NCBI GenBank assembly: GCA_947426265.1
Contig: CANEDJ010000019.1
Coordinates: 1-26,403 of the forward strand
Length of the DNA: 26,403 nt
Direction: 5' to 3'
DNA from: MGBC102946 sp022793145
Lineage (GTDB): Bacteria > Bacillota_I > Bacilli_A > RF39 > UBA660
Of this stretch, positions 1-5,536 are shown piece by piece (within the stretch, counting starts at the first letter, position 1; every line of letters starts with the position of its first letter). Below the pieces are notes generated by a model that saw only the letters and a list, made by a program, of their open reading frames with translations, was not told the DNA's origin and did no database searches. The translations under genes and the position numbers were made by a program.

Positions 1-14
1 TATTATATCAAAAA

Positions 15-36
15 GCCGCACCTTTCTGGTGCGGTT
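15..36 (-). terminator. Rho-independent terminator, minus strand
   Basis: CCGCACC (16-22) pairs with GGTGCGG (28-34) around a 5-nt loop. Read on the minus strand the stem is followed by CTTTTTG, a good U-tract; on the plus strand only TTC follows. It would end a leftward transcript, for example one covering the Fst-like frame at 108-215. Confidence 0.7.
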
Positions 37-52
37 CATATTTCAATTTAGG

Positions 53-99
53 AAACTGTTGAAAATAAGTAAAAGAATTTATTTATCAACAGTTTTTTT
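53..99 (+). terminator. Rho-independent terminator, plus strand
   Basis: A 10-bp perfect stem, AAACTGTTGA (53-62) with TCAACAGTTT (86-95), has a 23-nt loop and a T7 run (93-99). It ends a rightward transcript that begins before the window. Confidence 0.65.
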
Positions 100-107
100 A
101 TATAGAA

Positions 108-215
108 TTAATGCGTTATTTCAAATAGACGTTCTATCAAAGTAATTACTGTTACTACTACAATTGGTGTTGTAAGAATAGAAAAAATAAAGTTGGTTTT
201 TAAATAATGAAATAT
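108..215 (-). pseudogene. Fst-like hydrophobic toxin relic (no start codon)
   Basis: On the minus strand an open frame of 35 codons, bounded upstream by TAA, ends in TAA at 110-108. Its core TTPIVVVTVITLIERLF resembles the membrane segment of Fst/Ldr-type type I toxins, which carry a hydrophobic run with an internal Pro, a short acidic/basic end and about 30-35 residues. There is no ATG, GTG or TTG before the hydrophobic segment and no clear RBS, so it is probably a decayed toxin gene or chance. The minus-strand terminator at 15-36 downstream fits a former short transcript. The similarity is recalled by eye; confidence is modest. Confidence 0.3.
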
Positions 216-222
216 TTACTAT

Positions 223-228
223 TATAAT
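223..228 (+). promoter_or_regulatory. Candidate -10 box of hydrophobic peptide gene (module A)
   Basis: A perfect TATAAT lies about 90 nt upstream of the peptide start codon at 318. No good -35 is seen at 16-18 nt. The implied leader of about 80 nt carries CTTCC (283-287), which can pair with GGGAG (303-307) in the RBS, a weak RBS-masking possibility. Confidence 0.4.
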
Positions 229-317
229 GTAGTATGATAAAATGTATTTGGAATGCAAGACTTTTGTTGGGTGTTTGCCAAACTTCCATTATTATGATTG
301 AAGGGAGGCGTGAGGGT

Positions 318-416
318 ATGAAGAAAAGACTTTTTATTATAAAGGTTCTAAATAATATCATTCTCATATTGTTCCTTCTACTTTTGTTAGTAGTTGAAAT
401 AAAAAAGACACCCTAA
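318..416 (+). CDS. Small hydrophobic peptide, candidate type I toxin (module A)
   Basis: 32 residues: a basic start MKKR, an uninterrupted Leu/Ile/Val membrane segment (about residues 5-26, including LILFLLLLLVV), and a polar end EIKKTP. The start at 318 is chosen because GGGAGG (303-308) and GAGGG (312-316) lie just upstream; the longer in-frame start at 234 would place the RBS inside the gene. A minus-strand RNA gene with its own promoter overlaps the last codons and the 3' UTR. Short length, single membrane segment, strong RBS and convergent antisense RNA are the hallmarks of type I toxins such as TxpA/RatA in Bacillus, but I see no direct sequence match. It could instead be a small regulatory membrane peptide. 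Confidence 0.65.
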   Translation: MKKRLFIIKVLNNIILILFLLLLLVVEIKKTP

Positions 417-512
417 TTCAGTGAATTAAGGTGCTCAACATAATTATGGCAAGCACTCAACTTTGCTACAAGTCAAGTGTTCCATTTTTATTTTATGAAG
501 TTTCCTTCATCT
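402..512 (-). ncRNA. Antisense RNA, candidate antitoxin of module A
   Basis: About 110 nt, transcribed leftwards from the promoter at 519-547. Its 5' part carries GGAAACTTCATAAAATAAAA. A hairpin follows, with arms at 479-472 and 461-454 that form 8 bp with two G-U pairs in the RNA. It ends in a terminator of 11 pairs (one G-U) with arms 433-423 and 419-409, a 3-nt loop and a U-tract from 408-401. The terminator overlaps the last toxin codons and the rest is complementary to the toxin 3' UTR, so it would base-pair with the toxin mRNA 3' end, as RatA-type antitoxins do. Confidence 0.7.
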
Positions 513-518
513 GTATTC

Positions 519-547
519 ATTATACTATAAGAATTTTATTTTTACAA
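519..547 (-). promoter_or_regulatory. Antisense RNA promoter, module A
   Basis: On the minus strand TTGTAA (547-542), a 17-nt spacer and a perfect TATAAT (524-519). Both boxes are conserved in copy B at 2478-2506. Confidence 0.75.
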
Positions 548-621
548 TATTTTAGAACAAAAATATTGAATACTATTAATATTCCTTTATTTTAAAGCAT
601 ATCTAAAAAAATTCTTTTTTA

Positions 622-644
622 TTTACTACTAATTTACTACTTTT
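622..644 (+). repeat. Left arm of 23-bp inverted repeat
   Basis: The exact reverse complement occurs at 2211-2233. The arm contains the decamer ATTTACTACT twice, one base apart (621-630 and 632-641). The arms bracket the unknown gene, the Nudix gene and toxin module 2. Confidence 0.85.
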
Positions 645-680
645 TAATAGAATTCAAAATCAAAATTAAGGTAATATTCA

Positions 681-709
681 TTTAACATCAGTTGAAAATA
701 TGATAAAAT
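681..709 (+). promoter_or_regulatory. Candidate promoter of the unknown gene
   Basis: TTTAAC (681-686), a 17-nt spacer and TAAAAT (704-709). The predicted start of transcription near 716 leaves room only for the start codon at 739. Confidence 0.45.
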
Positions 710-738
710 TATTATATGAAATTTATAGGAGATTAGAT

Positions 739-1227
739 ATGGATATTTTACAAATTCACAATATTTTAAATAATATTTATAGTAAAGCTGAAGAACTTAA
801 TAGAAAGATTAATAATTTGAATTATAAAACGTCTCTTCAGTCATATAATAATCATTTTATAAGTATAAATGGAAAATACTATAACCAAAAATACTATATG
901 CCTGTAATATCAATTGAAAATAAAGGGGACATTTGTTTTAATATAGATTCAGTTGAATTTGAATTTTATGTTACAAAAGAGCAAATAACTCATATTGATT
1001 TAGAGCATTTAATAAGTAATTATACAAAAGAATTAAATATATACGAATATCAGAATTGCACCATTGATATATATGAAATTGGTGATAATAAATATGATGT
1101 TTTAAATAAAATGAATGATAGCATTGATAATAAATTTGGAATATCAATTAATTGTTCCTCATTAACTGATAGTGAAATTATTCAACATTTTAATATAATA
1201 TCTTCTTTGTTAAATAAAAATTTTTAA
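739..1227 (+). CDS. Unknown 162-residue protein
   Basis: I do not recognise this protein. The start at 739 is chosen because AGGAG (727-731) lies 7 nt upstream; an in-frame ATG at 700 lacks an RBS and overlaps the predicted -10. The first 30 or so residues are amphipathic helix-like (MDILQIHNILNNIYSKAEEL), followed by a beta-rich, Asn/Ile/Tyr-rich body with an aromatic NGKYYNQKYY segment near residues 44-53. There is no signal peptide or membrane segment, so it is probably cytoplasmic. It has stronger A/T-ending codon bias than the core genes, stands alone next to toxin-antitoxin-like modules, and converges with the Nudix gene 13 nt away. An accessory or defence-associated role is possible but not shown. 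Confidence 0.7.
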   Translation: MDILQIHNILNNIYSKAEELNRKINNLNYKTSLQSYNNHFISINGKYYNQKYYMPVISIENKGDICFNIDSVEFEFYVTKEQITHIDLEHLISNYTKELNIYEYQNCTIDIYEIGDNKYDVLNKMNDSIDNKFGISINCSSLTDSEIIQHFNIISSLLNKNF

Positions 1228-1240
1228 ATTAAAGTTGTTT

Positions 1241-1828
1241 TTAAAAATCATTTACATCTTTTATTACTAATATTTTTTTAATTTTATTTACTATTTTTCC
1301 ATAATTTAAATCATTTTCTAATTCATTAATATCTATCCATTTATAGCTAGATAGTTCGTTTTGCTCAATTTTTATTCTAGAAATCTTATCTACTATAAAT
1401 AAATATCTAAAATCAAAATGATAATGTGCTGGTAAGTTTAATCTTTCGTTATATTCAATTAAATGAGTATCAATATCAATTGGAATTTGTTCATTTTCAG
1501 ATAATTTTAATTGTTTAAGTCTATTTAAACCTGTTTCTTCTATAATTTCTCTTTTAGCAGTCTGCAATGGGCTTTTTTCATTATCATTAACATGTCCGCC
1601 TGGATATAAAAACATTTTTAAATCTTTATGGAATAAAACTAAAAATTTATGTTCTTCTTTTGCATAAATAAAACCTCCAGCAACTATATGACCCTTAAAG
1701 TTATTCCAATCAATTATATCTTTATCCTTTGATTTTTCTAGATAATCTAATAACCTAGATTGTCTTTCTTTTTCTTCAGGAAATAATAACAAATAATCAT
1801 CTAAAATTTTTAATAAGTTACTTTTCAT
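1241..1828 (-). CDS. Nudix hydrolase
   Basis: 195 residues. A Nudix box at about residues 77-101 reads GGHV, then NDNEK, then SPLQTAKREIIEETGL. The REIIEETG core supplies the metal-binding Glu residues. One extra residue separates GGHV from the helix relative to the classic GX5EX7REUXEEXGU spacing, a variant seen in some Nudix subfamilies. It would hydrolyse a nucleoside diphosphate linked to another moiety; the substrate is unknown. The start is set at 1828 because GGAGG (1838-1834 on the minus strand) lies 5 nt before this ATG; a further in-frame ATG at 1861 has no RBS. An N-terminal helical region of about 45 residues precedes the domain. It sits inside the segment bracketed by the inverted repeat. 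Confidence 0.85.
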   Translation of the reverse strand: MKSNLLKILDDYLLLFPEEKERQSRLLDYLEKSKDKDIIDWNNFKGHIVAGGFIYAKEEHKFLVLFHKDLKMFLYPGGHVNDNEKSPLQTAKREIIEETGLNRLKQLKLSENEQIPIDIDTHLIEYNERLNLPAHYHFDFRYLFIVDKISRIKIEQNELSSYKWIDINELENDLNYGKIVNKIKKILVIKDVNDF

Positions 1829-1869
1829 GCAAACCTCCAATATCTTTATATAATTCTTCATTTGTTCGC

Positions 1870-1898
1870 TTGTTTTTATATGCTATTAATAGTATAAT
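1870..1898 (+). promoter_or_regulatory. Candidate promoter of toxin module 2
   Basis: TTGTTT (1870-1875), a 17-nt spacer and a perfect TATAAT (1893-1898). It gives a 5' leader of about 65 nt that includes the RBS hairpin at 1934-1961. Confidence 0.55.
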
Positions 1899-1933
1899 AT
1901 CTATAGGAATATTTAGTTAGTTTGGGTACTATT

Positions 1934-1961
1934 CTCCTTTACTTTATAAAAGTGGAAGGAG
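1934..1961 (+). promoter_or_regulatory. RBS-sequestering hairpin of module 2 toxin mRNA
   Basis: CTCCTT (1934-1939) pairs with AAGGAG (1956-1961), and ACTTT (1941-1945) pairs with AAAGT (1949-1953). The loop is 3 nt, and a small internal loop (T1940 against GG) separates the two helices. The inner arm is the Shine-Dalgarno sequence itself, so the folded mRNA should be poorly translated. Masking of the RBS by a 5' stem is usual in type I toxin mRNAs. Confidence 0.7.
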
Positions 1962-1969
1962 GTGAAATT

Positions 1970-2062
1970 ATGAGAAAATCAGAGAAATATCTTTGTACTA
2001 TCATAATACTCCTTATTATTGTGATTTTAATCATTTTAATAAAAATAGTACCAACTGTATAA
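1970..2062 (+). CDS. Small hydrophobic peptide, candidate type I toxin (module 2)
   Basis: 30 residues: a basic start MRKSEKY, a membrane segment of about 18 Ile/Leu/Val residues, and a short end KIVPTV. It has one of the strongest RBSs in the window (AAGGAGGTG, 1956-1964), 5 nt before ATG and folded into a hairpin. An antisense RNA gene with a TTGACA-17-TATTAT promoter reads back over its 3' end. The peptide shares design but little sequence with module A. Type I toxin is the best reading; a regulatory membrane peptide is the alternative. Confidence 0.65.
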   Translation: MRKSEKYLCTIIILLIIVILIILIKIVPTV

Positions 2063-2149
2063 GTCGGTACTAAAACAAATATTTTGGGAATAGTACCTAA
2101 CTCGTCAAAACTAGGTATTCCTTTTTTATTTTATGCAAGTTTCCTTGAC
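2040..2149 (-). ncRNA. Antisense RNA, candidate antitoxin of module 2
   Basis: About 110 nt, read leftwards. The 5' part GGAAACTTGCATAAAATAAA closely matches the antitoxin RNA of module A although the toxins differ. A middle hairpin joins 2121-2112 with 2099-2096 and 2092-2087 (10 bp, 3-nt bulge). The terminator stem TAGTACC/GGTACTA (2072-2066 with 2052-2046) is followed by TTTTTATT and overlaps the toxin's last codons. Confidence 0.65.
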
Positions 2150-2155
2150 ATATTC

Positions 2156-2184
2156 ATAATAACATATTTTATTGTTTTTGTCAA
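2156..2184 (-). promoter_or_regulatory. Antisense RNA promoter, module 2
   Basis: On the minus strand a perfect TTGACA (2184-2179), a 17-nt spacer and TATTAT (2161-2156). It is stronger than the facing toxin promoter (TTGTTT), as expected for an antitoxin RNA. Confidence 0.8.
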
Positions 2185-2210
2185 AAGACTTTTAGGCTTG
2201 ATTTTTAAAT

Positions 2211-2233
2211 AAAAGTAGTAAATTAGTAGTAAA
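2211..2233 (-). repeat. Right arm of 23-bp inverted repeat
   Basis: Exact reverse complement of 622-644. It lies between toxin module 2 and the truncated copy B. Confidence 0.85.
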
Positions 2234-2291
2234 ACAATTATGATATTTGATTGACATCTTTTAAAATAAGGAAATTTTCACTAAAAACTAA

Positions 2292-2378
2292 ACTTTTTTC
2301 ATAAAGGCTCTAAATAATATCATTCTCATATTGTTCTTTCTACTTTTGTTAGTAGTTGAAATCAAAAAAACACCCTAA
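2292..2378 (+). pseudogene. Truncated copy of the module A toxin gene
   Basis: The frame encodes the toxin's membrane segment and C-terminus (ending VVEIKKTP, stop at 2376-2378) with two or three conservative changes. A TAA at 2289-2291 precedes it directly, and the SD and first four codons are absent. It cannot make the peptide. Confidence 0.8.
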
Positions 2379-2471
2379 TTCAGTGAATTAAGGTGCCCCA
2401 GATTTATGGCAAGCACCTAACTTGCTACAAGTCAAGTGTTCCATTTTTATTTTATGAAGTTTTCCTCATCT
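2364..2471 (-). ncRNA. Orphan antisense RNA (copy B)
   Basis: An intact RNA gene about 108 nt long. The terminator has arms 2395-2385 and 2381-2371 and a T7 tract from 2370-2364. The middle hairpin has arms 2438-2431 and 2421-2414, and the 5' part matches copy A closely. Since its own toxin frame has no start, it may act in trans on module A mRNA. Confidence 0.65.
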
Positions 2472-2477
2472 GTATTC

Positions 2478-2506
2478 ATTATACTATAAGAATTTTATTT
2501 TTACAA
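2478..2506 (-). promoter_or_regulatory. Antisense RNA promoter, copy B
   Basis: TTGTAA (2506-2501), a 17-nt spacer and TATAAT (2483-2478) on the minus strand, identical to copy A. Confidence 0.75.
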
Positions 2507-2551
2507 GTATTTGATATCACTTTAAATTGAAAAGATTTCTTCTTTTTTTCA

Positions 2552-2580
2552 TTTAAATTTTAACAATAATGTGCTACAAT
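2552..2580 (+). promoter_or_regulatory. Candidate yqeH promoter
   Basis: TTTAAA (2552-2557), a 17-nt spacer and TACAAT (2575-2580), 24 nt before the yqeH start. The rest of the protein-gene-free stretch 2063-2603 is filled by the module 2 antisense RNA, the right inverted-repeat arm and copy B. Confidence 0.5.
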
Positions 2581-2603
2581 AAAGAAAGTAAAGAAGGGAT
2601 GTT

Positions 2604-3605
2604 ATGTTGAAAAAATGTTTCGGTTGTGGTTCTACAATGCAAGCAGTTGATAAAGAAAAAGAAGGATATATCAAACTAGAAAACTATGAAACAAGCAGAC
2701 TTTGTGAACGTTGCTTTAGAATTCAAAATTATGGAGATTATAAAGTAGTTGCGAAAAGCAATGAAGAATTTATACAAGTATTAAAAAGAATTAATGATAG
2801 TAAAGATTTGGTTGTTCTAGTTGTTGATATTTTTAATTTAAGCAAAGATATTGAACTTTTTAGTCGCTATTTATCTAATGATATTATTTTAGTTATGACC
2901 AAAAGGGATTTACTTCCAAAAAGTATTCGTGACGAGAAACTGCTTTCCTATATGAATCATTTTGATATCAAAGCCAAAGCGGCTCTTATGATTAGTAGTT
3001 TTAAAAACTATCATATGGACGAATTAATGACAATGATTCGAAAATACCAAAAGAGTAAAAATGTCTATATTGTAGGATTAACCAATTCAGGAAAAAGTAC
3101 TATGGTAAATAAAATCTTGTATAACTATTCTGATAATGAAGAAATGATTACAACAAGTATGTTGCCATCAACAACTTTAAGAGAAATAGAAATTAAATTA
3201 GATGAAGCACTAACCTTAATTGATACACCAGGGTTACTCGATGATGGAAACATGACAGAACATGTCGATATCAAAACTTTAAAGAAAATCACACCAAAAC
3301 ATGAAATTCGTCCAATTACTTATCAAGTAAAAGTAGACCAAACAATTTTATTTGAGGATTTAATGCGAATTGATATTAAGTGTAAAAACAGCGTGACAGT
3401 TTATGTTGCAAATACAGTTCGTTTAGAAAGATTGTATAAAGATACAGAAAAATTAAAAAACTTAGAACATATTAGTATGTCTGTTGATAAAGATACAGAT
3501 GTAGTGATAGCAGGCCTTGGATTTGTTCATTTTAAAGAACCATGTGAAATAGAAATTTATGTTATTAAAGGTACTTTAATTTATACAAGAAGACCATTAA
3601 TTTAA
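2604..3605 (+). CDS. yqeH: Ribosome biogenesis GTPase YqeH
   Basis: 333 residues, near the family's usual length of about 365. An N-terminal zinc finger has C5-x2-C8 and C34-x2-C37. A circularly permuted GTPase domain follows: G4 TKRD (99-102) comes before G1 GLTNSGKST (158-166) and G3 DTPG (207-210). YqeH proteins act in the cytoplasm in assembly of the small ribosomal subunit in Firmicutes. In Bacillus the gene sits in a yqeG-yqeH-aroE-yhbY-nadD operon; here it is alone, with its own promoter and a terminator directly after it. RBS GAAGGG precedes the ATG. Confidence 0.93.
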   Translation: MLKKCFGCGSTMQAVDKEKEGYIKLENYETSRLCERCFRIQNYGDYKVVAKSNEEFIQVLKRINDSKDLVVLVVDIFNLSKDIELFSRYLSNDIILVMTKRDLLPKSIRDEKLLSYMNHFDIKAKAALMISSFKNYHMDELMTMIRKYQKSKNVYIVGLTNSGKSTMVNKILYNYSDNEEMITTSMLPSTTLREIEIKLDEALTLIDTPGLLDDGNMTEHVDIKTLKKITPKHEIRPITYQVKVDQTILFEDLMRIDIKCKNSVTVYVANTVRLERLYKDTEKLKNLEHISMSVDKDTDVVIAGLGFVHFKEPCEIEIYVIKGTLIYTRRPLI

Positions 3606-3607
3606 AG

Positions 3608-3629
3608 AAAAGAGGAAAACCCTCTTTTT
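3608..3629 (+). terminator. Terminator of yqeH
   Basis: AAAAGAGG (3608-3615) and CCTCTTTT (3621-3628) form 8 bp around AAAAC, ending in a T-run that overlaps the stem. Confidence 0.85.
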
Positions 3630-3678
3630 ATTTTTGACGTGTTAATGTATAATAGTAGTATCATAGGAGGGGTATGCT

Positions 3679-5457
3679 ATGCTAGGAAAGATTATTGGAA
3701 TTGATGATAATACAGTTATCATAAAATTAAATATAGAATTGGATAAATTTCAAAATATTATTAATAACCATGTGATTATGGAAGAACCAGAGAGACGTTA
3801 TATTGGAGAAATAATAGACATTAAAGATGGAATTGGATATATTAGTTTGCTTGGAGAAATGGTGAATGAAGAGTTTGTATTTGGTGTTATTAAGAAGCCT
3901 TCTTTTGCAGCAACGGTAAAATTAATTTCAAAAGAACGAATTCCACTTATTATCGGACTTCCAAATTATCAAGAAAATAAAGATTTGGTAATTGGAGAAA
4001 GTGCGATTTATGATGGCGTAAAAGTAGGAGTGAATGTCAATCAATTTTTTAGCAATCACTTTGCCATATTTGGAAGCACAGGAAGTGGAAAATCATGTAG
4101 TGTCGCTCGTATTTTACAAAACTTATTTGAAAAAAGAAGCTCTATTGCATATCGCTCTAGTATTTTTATCTTTGATGCTTACGGAGAATATCATTCAGCG
4201 TTTAATCGATTACACGATATTGCTCCAGAAATTAGCTTTAAATCTTATACAACCAACACAAAATTTAGTGAAACTGAAATCATTAAAATCCCATTATGGT
4301 TACTAGACACAGATGACATTGCTATTTTATTAAATGCCGAAAAACCATCACAACTACCAATTATTGAGCAAGCACTAAAATTAGTTACCATATTTGGTCG
4401 AGAAGAAGAAATTGTTATCAAACATAAAAACGATATTATTGCTCGCGCTATTTTAGACATTCTTGCAAGTGGAAGACCACCAGCTCAAATTAGAGACCAA
4501 GTATTTTCTGTATTAACTACTTATAATACCAAAGAGCTAAATCTAGAAACTCCAATTTATCAACCAGGATATACAAGACCATTAAAACAGTGTTTGCTAA
4601 TTGACGCATCAGGGAAAATTCGTGAAATGGAATTACTAACTTCTTTTATGCAAACATTTTTGAACGATGACTTAGAACTAAAAATGCCAGATGGAACATT
4701 CAAATATGAATTAAAAGATTTAAAAGATGCCTTTGATTTCGCACTCATTGCAGAAGGAGTTTTAAAAAGTGATAAAGTATATGATGATGCCAATGTATTA
4801 AAAGTTCGCTTGCATTCATTAGTGAATAGTGATTATGCCGTTTATTTTGATGTGAAAGATTACATTTCAAGAGAACAATATATAAGAAGTTTATTAACGT
4901 CTTATGAAGGAAGAAAAGCACAAATTATTAATTTTAATATCAACTATGTTGATGATAGATTTGCGAAAATAATAACAAAAGTTTACTCTAAATTATTGTT
5001 TAATTATGCCAAAGATATGGAAAAAAGAGCAACCTTACCATTCCATATTATCTTAGAGGAAGCCCATAGATACGTTCAAAATGATAATGATGTTTCATTA
5101 CTAGGATATAATATTTTTGACCGAATTACAAAAGAAGGAAGAAAATATGGAGTTCTTTTAGGTCTTATTTCACAGCGACCAGGAGAATTATCTGAAACCT
5201 GTTTATCACAATGTAGTAATTTCTTAATTTTTAAAATGTTACATCCACTTGATGTAGAATACATTCAAAAAATGGTTCCAAATATTACAAATGAAGTCGT
5301 GAAAAGACTTAGAATATTACAACCAGGAACTTGTATCGCCTTTGGGAATGCCTTTAAAATACCTGTTTTAATCAAATTACAAATGCCAAATCCAGCACCT
5401 GCAAGTAATAGTTGCGATATCAGTGGAGTTTGGTTTATCGAAAGAAGAAGTGCTTAA
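3679..5457 (+). CDS. HerA-type hexameric ATPase (DUF87)
   Basis: 592 residues. An N-terminal beta-rich region (about 1-95, HAS-barrel position) precedes the ATPase core: Walker A GSTGSGKS (132-139), a DAYGEY segment, and Walker B FHIILEEAH (455-463). SQRPGELSE follows in the sensor/arginine-finger part. HerA proteins are FtsK-like DNA-pumping motors that in archaea work with the nuclease NurA in end resection; bacterial relatives also occur in defence modules. No NurA, SIR2 or other effector is adjacent; the next gene is an SNF2 helicase with its own promoter. RBS GGAGGGG precedes the ATG, and a TATAAT (3648-3653) without a good -35 is the likely promoter. The family is clear, the cellular job is not. 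Confidence 0.88.
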   Translation: MLGKIIGIDDNTVIIKLNIELDKFQNIINNHVIMEEPERRYIGEIIDIKDGIGYISLLGEMVNEEFVFGVIKKPSFAATVKLISKERIPLIIGLPNYQENKDLVIGESAIYDGVKVGVNVNQFFSNHFAIFGSTGSGKSCSVARILQNLFEKRSSIAYRSSIFIFDAYGEYHSAFNRLHDIAPEISFKSYTTNTKFSETEIIKIPLWLLDTDDIAILLNAEKPSQLPIIEQALKLVTIFGREEEIVIKHKNDIIARAILDILASGRPPAQIRDQVFSVLTTYNTKELNLETPIYQPGYTRPLKQCLLIDASGKIREMELLTSFMQTFLNDDLELKMPDGTFKYELKDLKDAFDFALIAEGVLKSDKVYDDANVLKVRLHSLVNSDYAVYFDVKDYISREQYIRSLLTSYEGRKAQIINFNINYVDDRFAKIITKVYSKLLFNYAKDMEKRATLPFHIILEEAHRYVQNDNDVSLLGYNIFDRITKEGRKYGVLLGLISQRPGELSETCLSQCSNFLIFKMLHPLDVEYIQKMVPNITNEVVKRLRILQPGTCIAFGNAFKIPVLIKLQMPNPAPASNSCDISGVWFIERRSA

Positions 5458-5468
5458 ACTTCTTTTTT
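5445..5468 (+). terminator. Terminator of the HerA gene
   Basis: AAGAAGT (5445-5451) pairs with ACTTCTT (5458-5464), and a T-run continues to 5468. The stop codon lies in the loop. Confidence 0.75.
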
Positions 5469-5482
5469 CTATGTAAGATAAA

Positions 5483-5511
5483 TTGACGAACAAATGTACT
5501 TTTGCTATACT
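5483..5511 (+). promoter_or_regulatory. Promoter of the SNF2 helicase gene
   Basis: TTGACG (5483-5488), a 17-nt spacer and TATACT (5506-5511), 25 nt before the ATG at 5537. Confidence 0.8.
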
Positions 5512-5536
5512 AGAAATATTGTAAGGAGGTATCCGT

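Larger units (their letters stand above)
329..547. repeat. Direct repeat copy A (toxin 3' part plus antisense RNA)
   Basis: Roughly 90% identical by eye to 2292-2506. The shared segment runs from the fourth/fifth toxin codon, through the antisense RNA gene, to the -35 box of its promoter. Sequence similarity stops at both ends. Confidence 0.9.
548..738. other. AT-rich spacer between module A and the unknown gene
   Basis: With the antisense RNA gene at 402-547 this is part of a stretch of about 320 bases without a protein gene. It holds the left arm of the 23-bp inverted repeat (622-644) and a candidate promoter (681-709); nothing else is recognised. Confidence 0.6.
2292..2506. repeat. Direct repeat copy B
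   Basis: Counterpart of 329-547. The differences from copy A are scattered substitutions and a few single-base indels, with both antisense promoter boxes and the terminator hairpin conserved exactly. Confidence 0.9.

Noticed and set aside
234..317. Longer N-terminus for the module A peptide (start at 234)
   Set aside because: It would put GGGAGG inside the gene and the start just after the predicted -10; the start at 318 has a proper RBS.
621..641. Doubled ATTTACTACT as start of a CRISPR-like or iteron array
   Set aside because: Only two units, one base apart, and no spacers or cas or rep genes nearby.
3634..3653. TTGACG plus TATAAT as a promoter before the HerA gene
   Set aside because: The spacing is only 8 nt, so these cannot be a paired -35/-10; the TATAAT may still work with a weaker -35.
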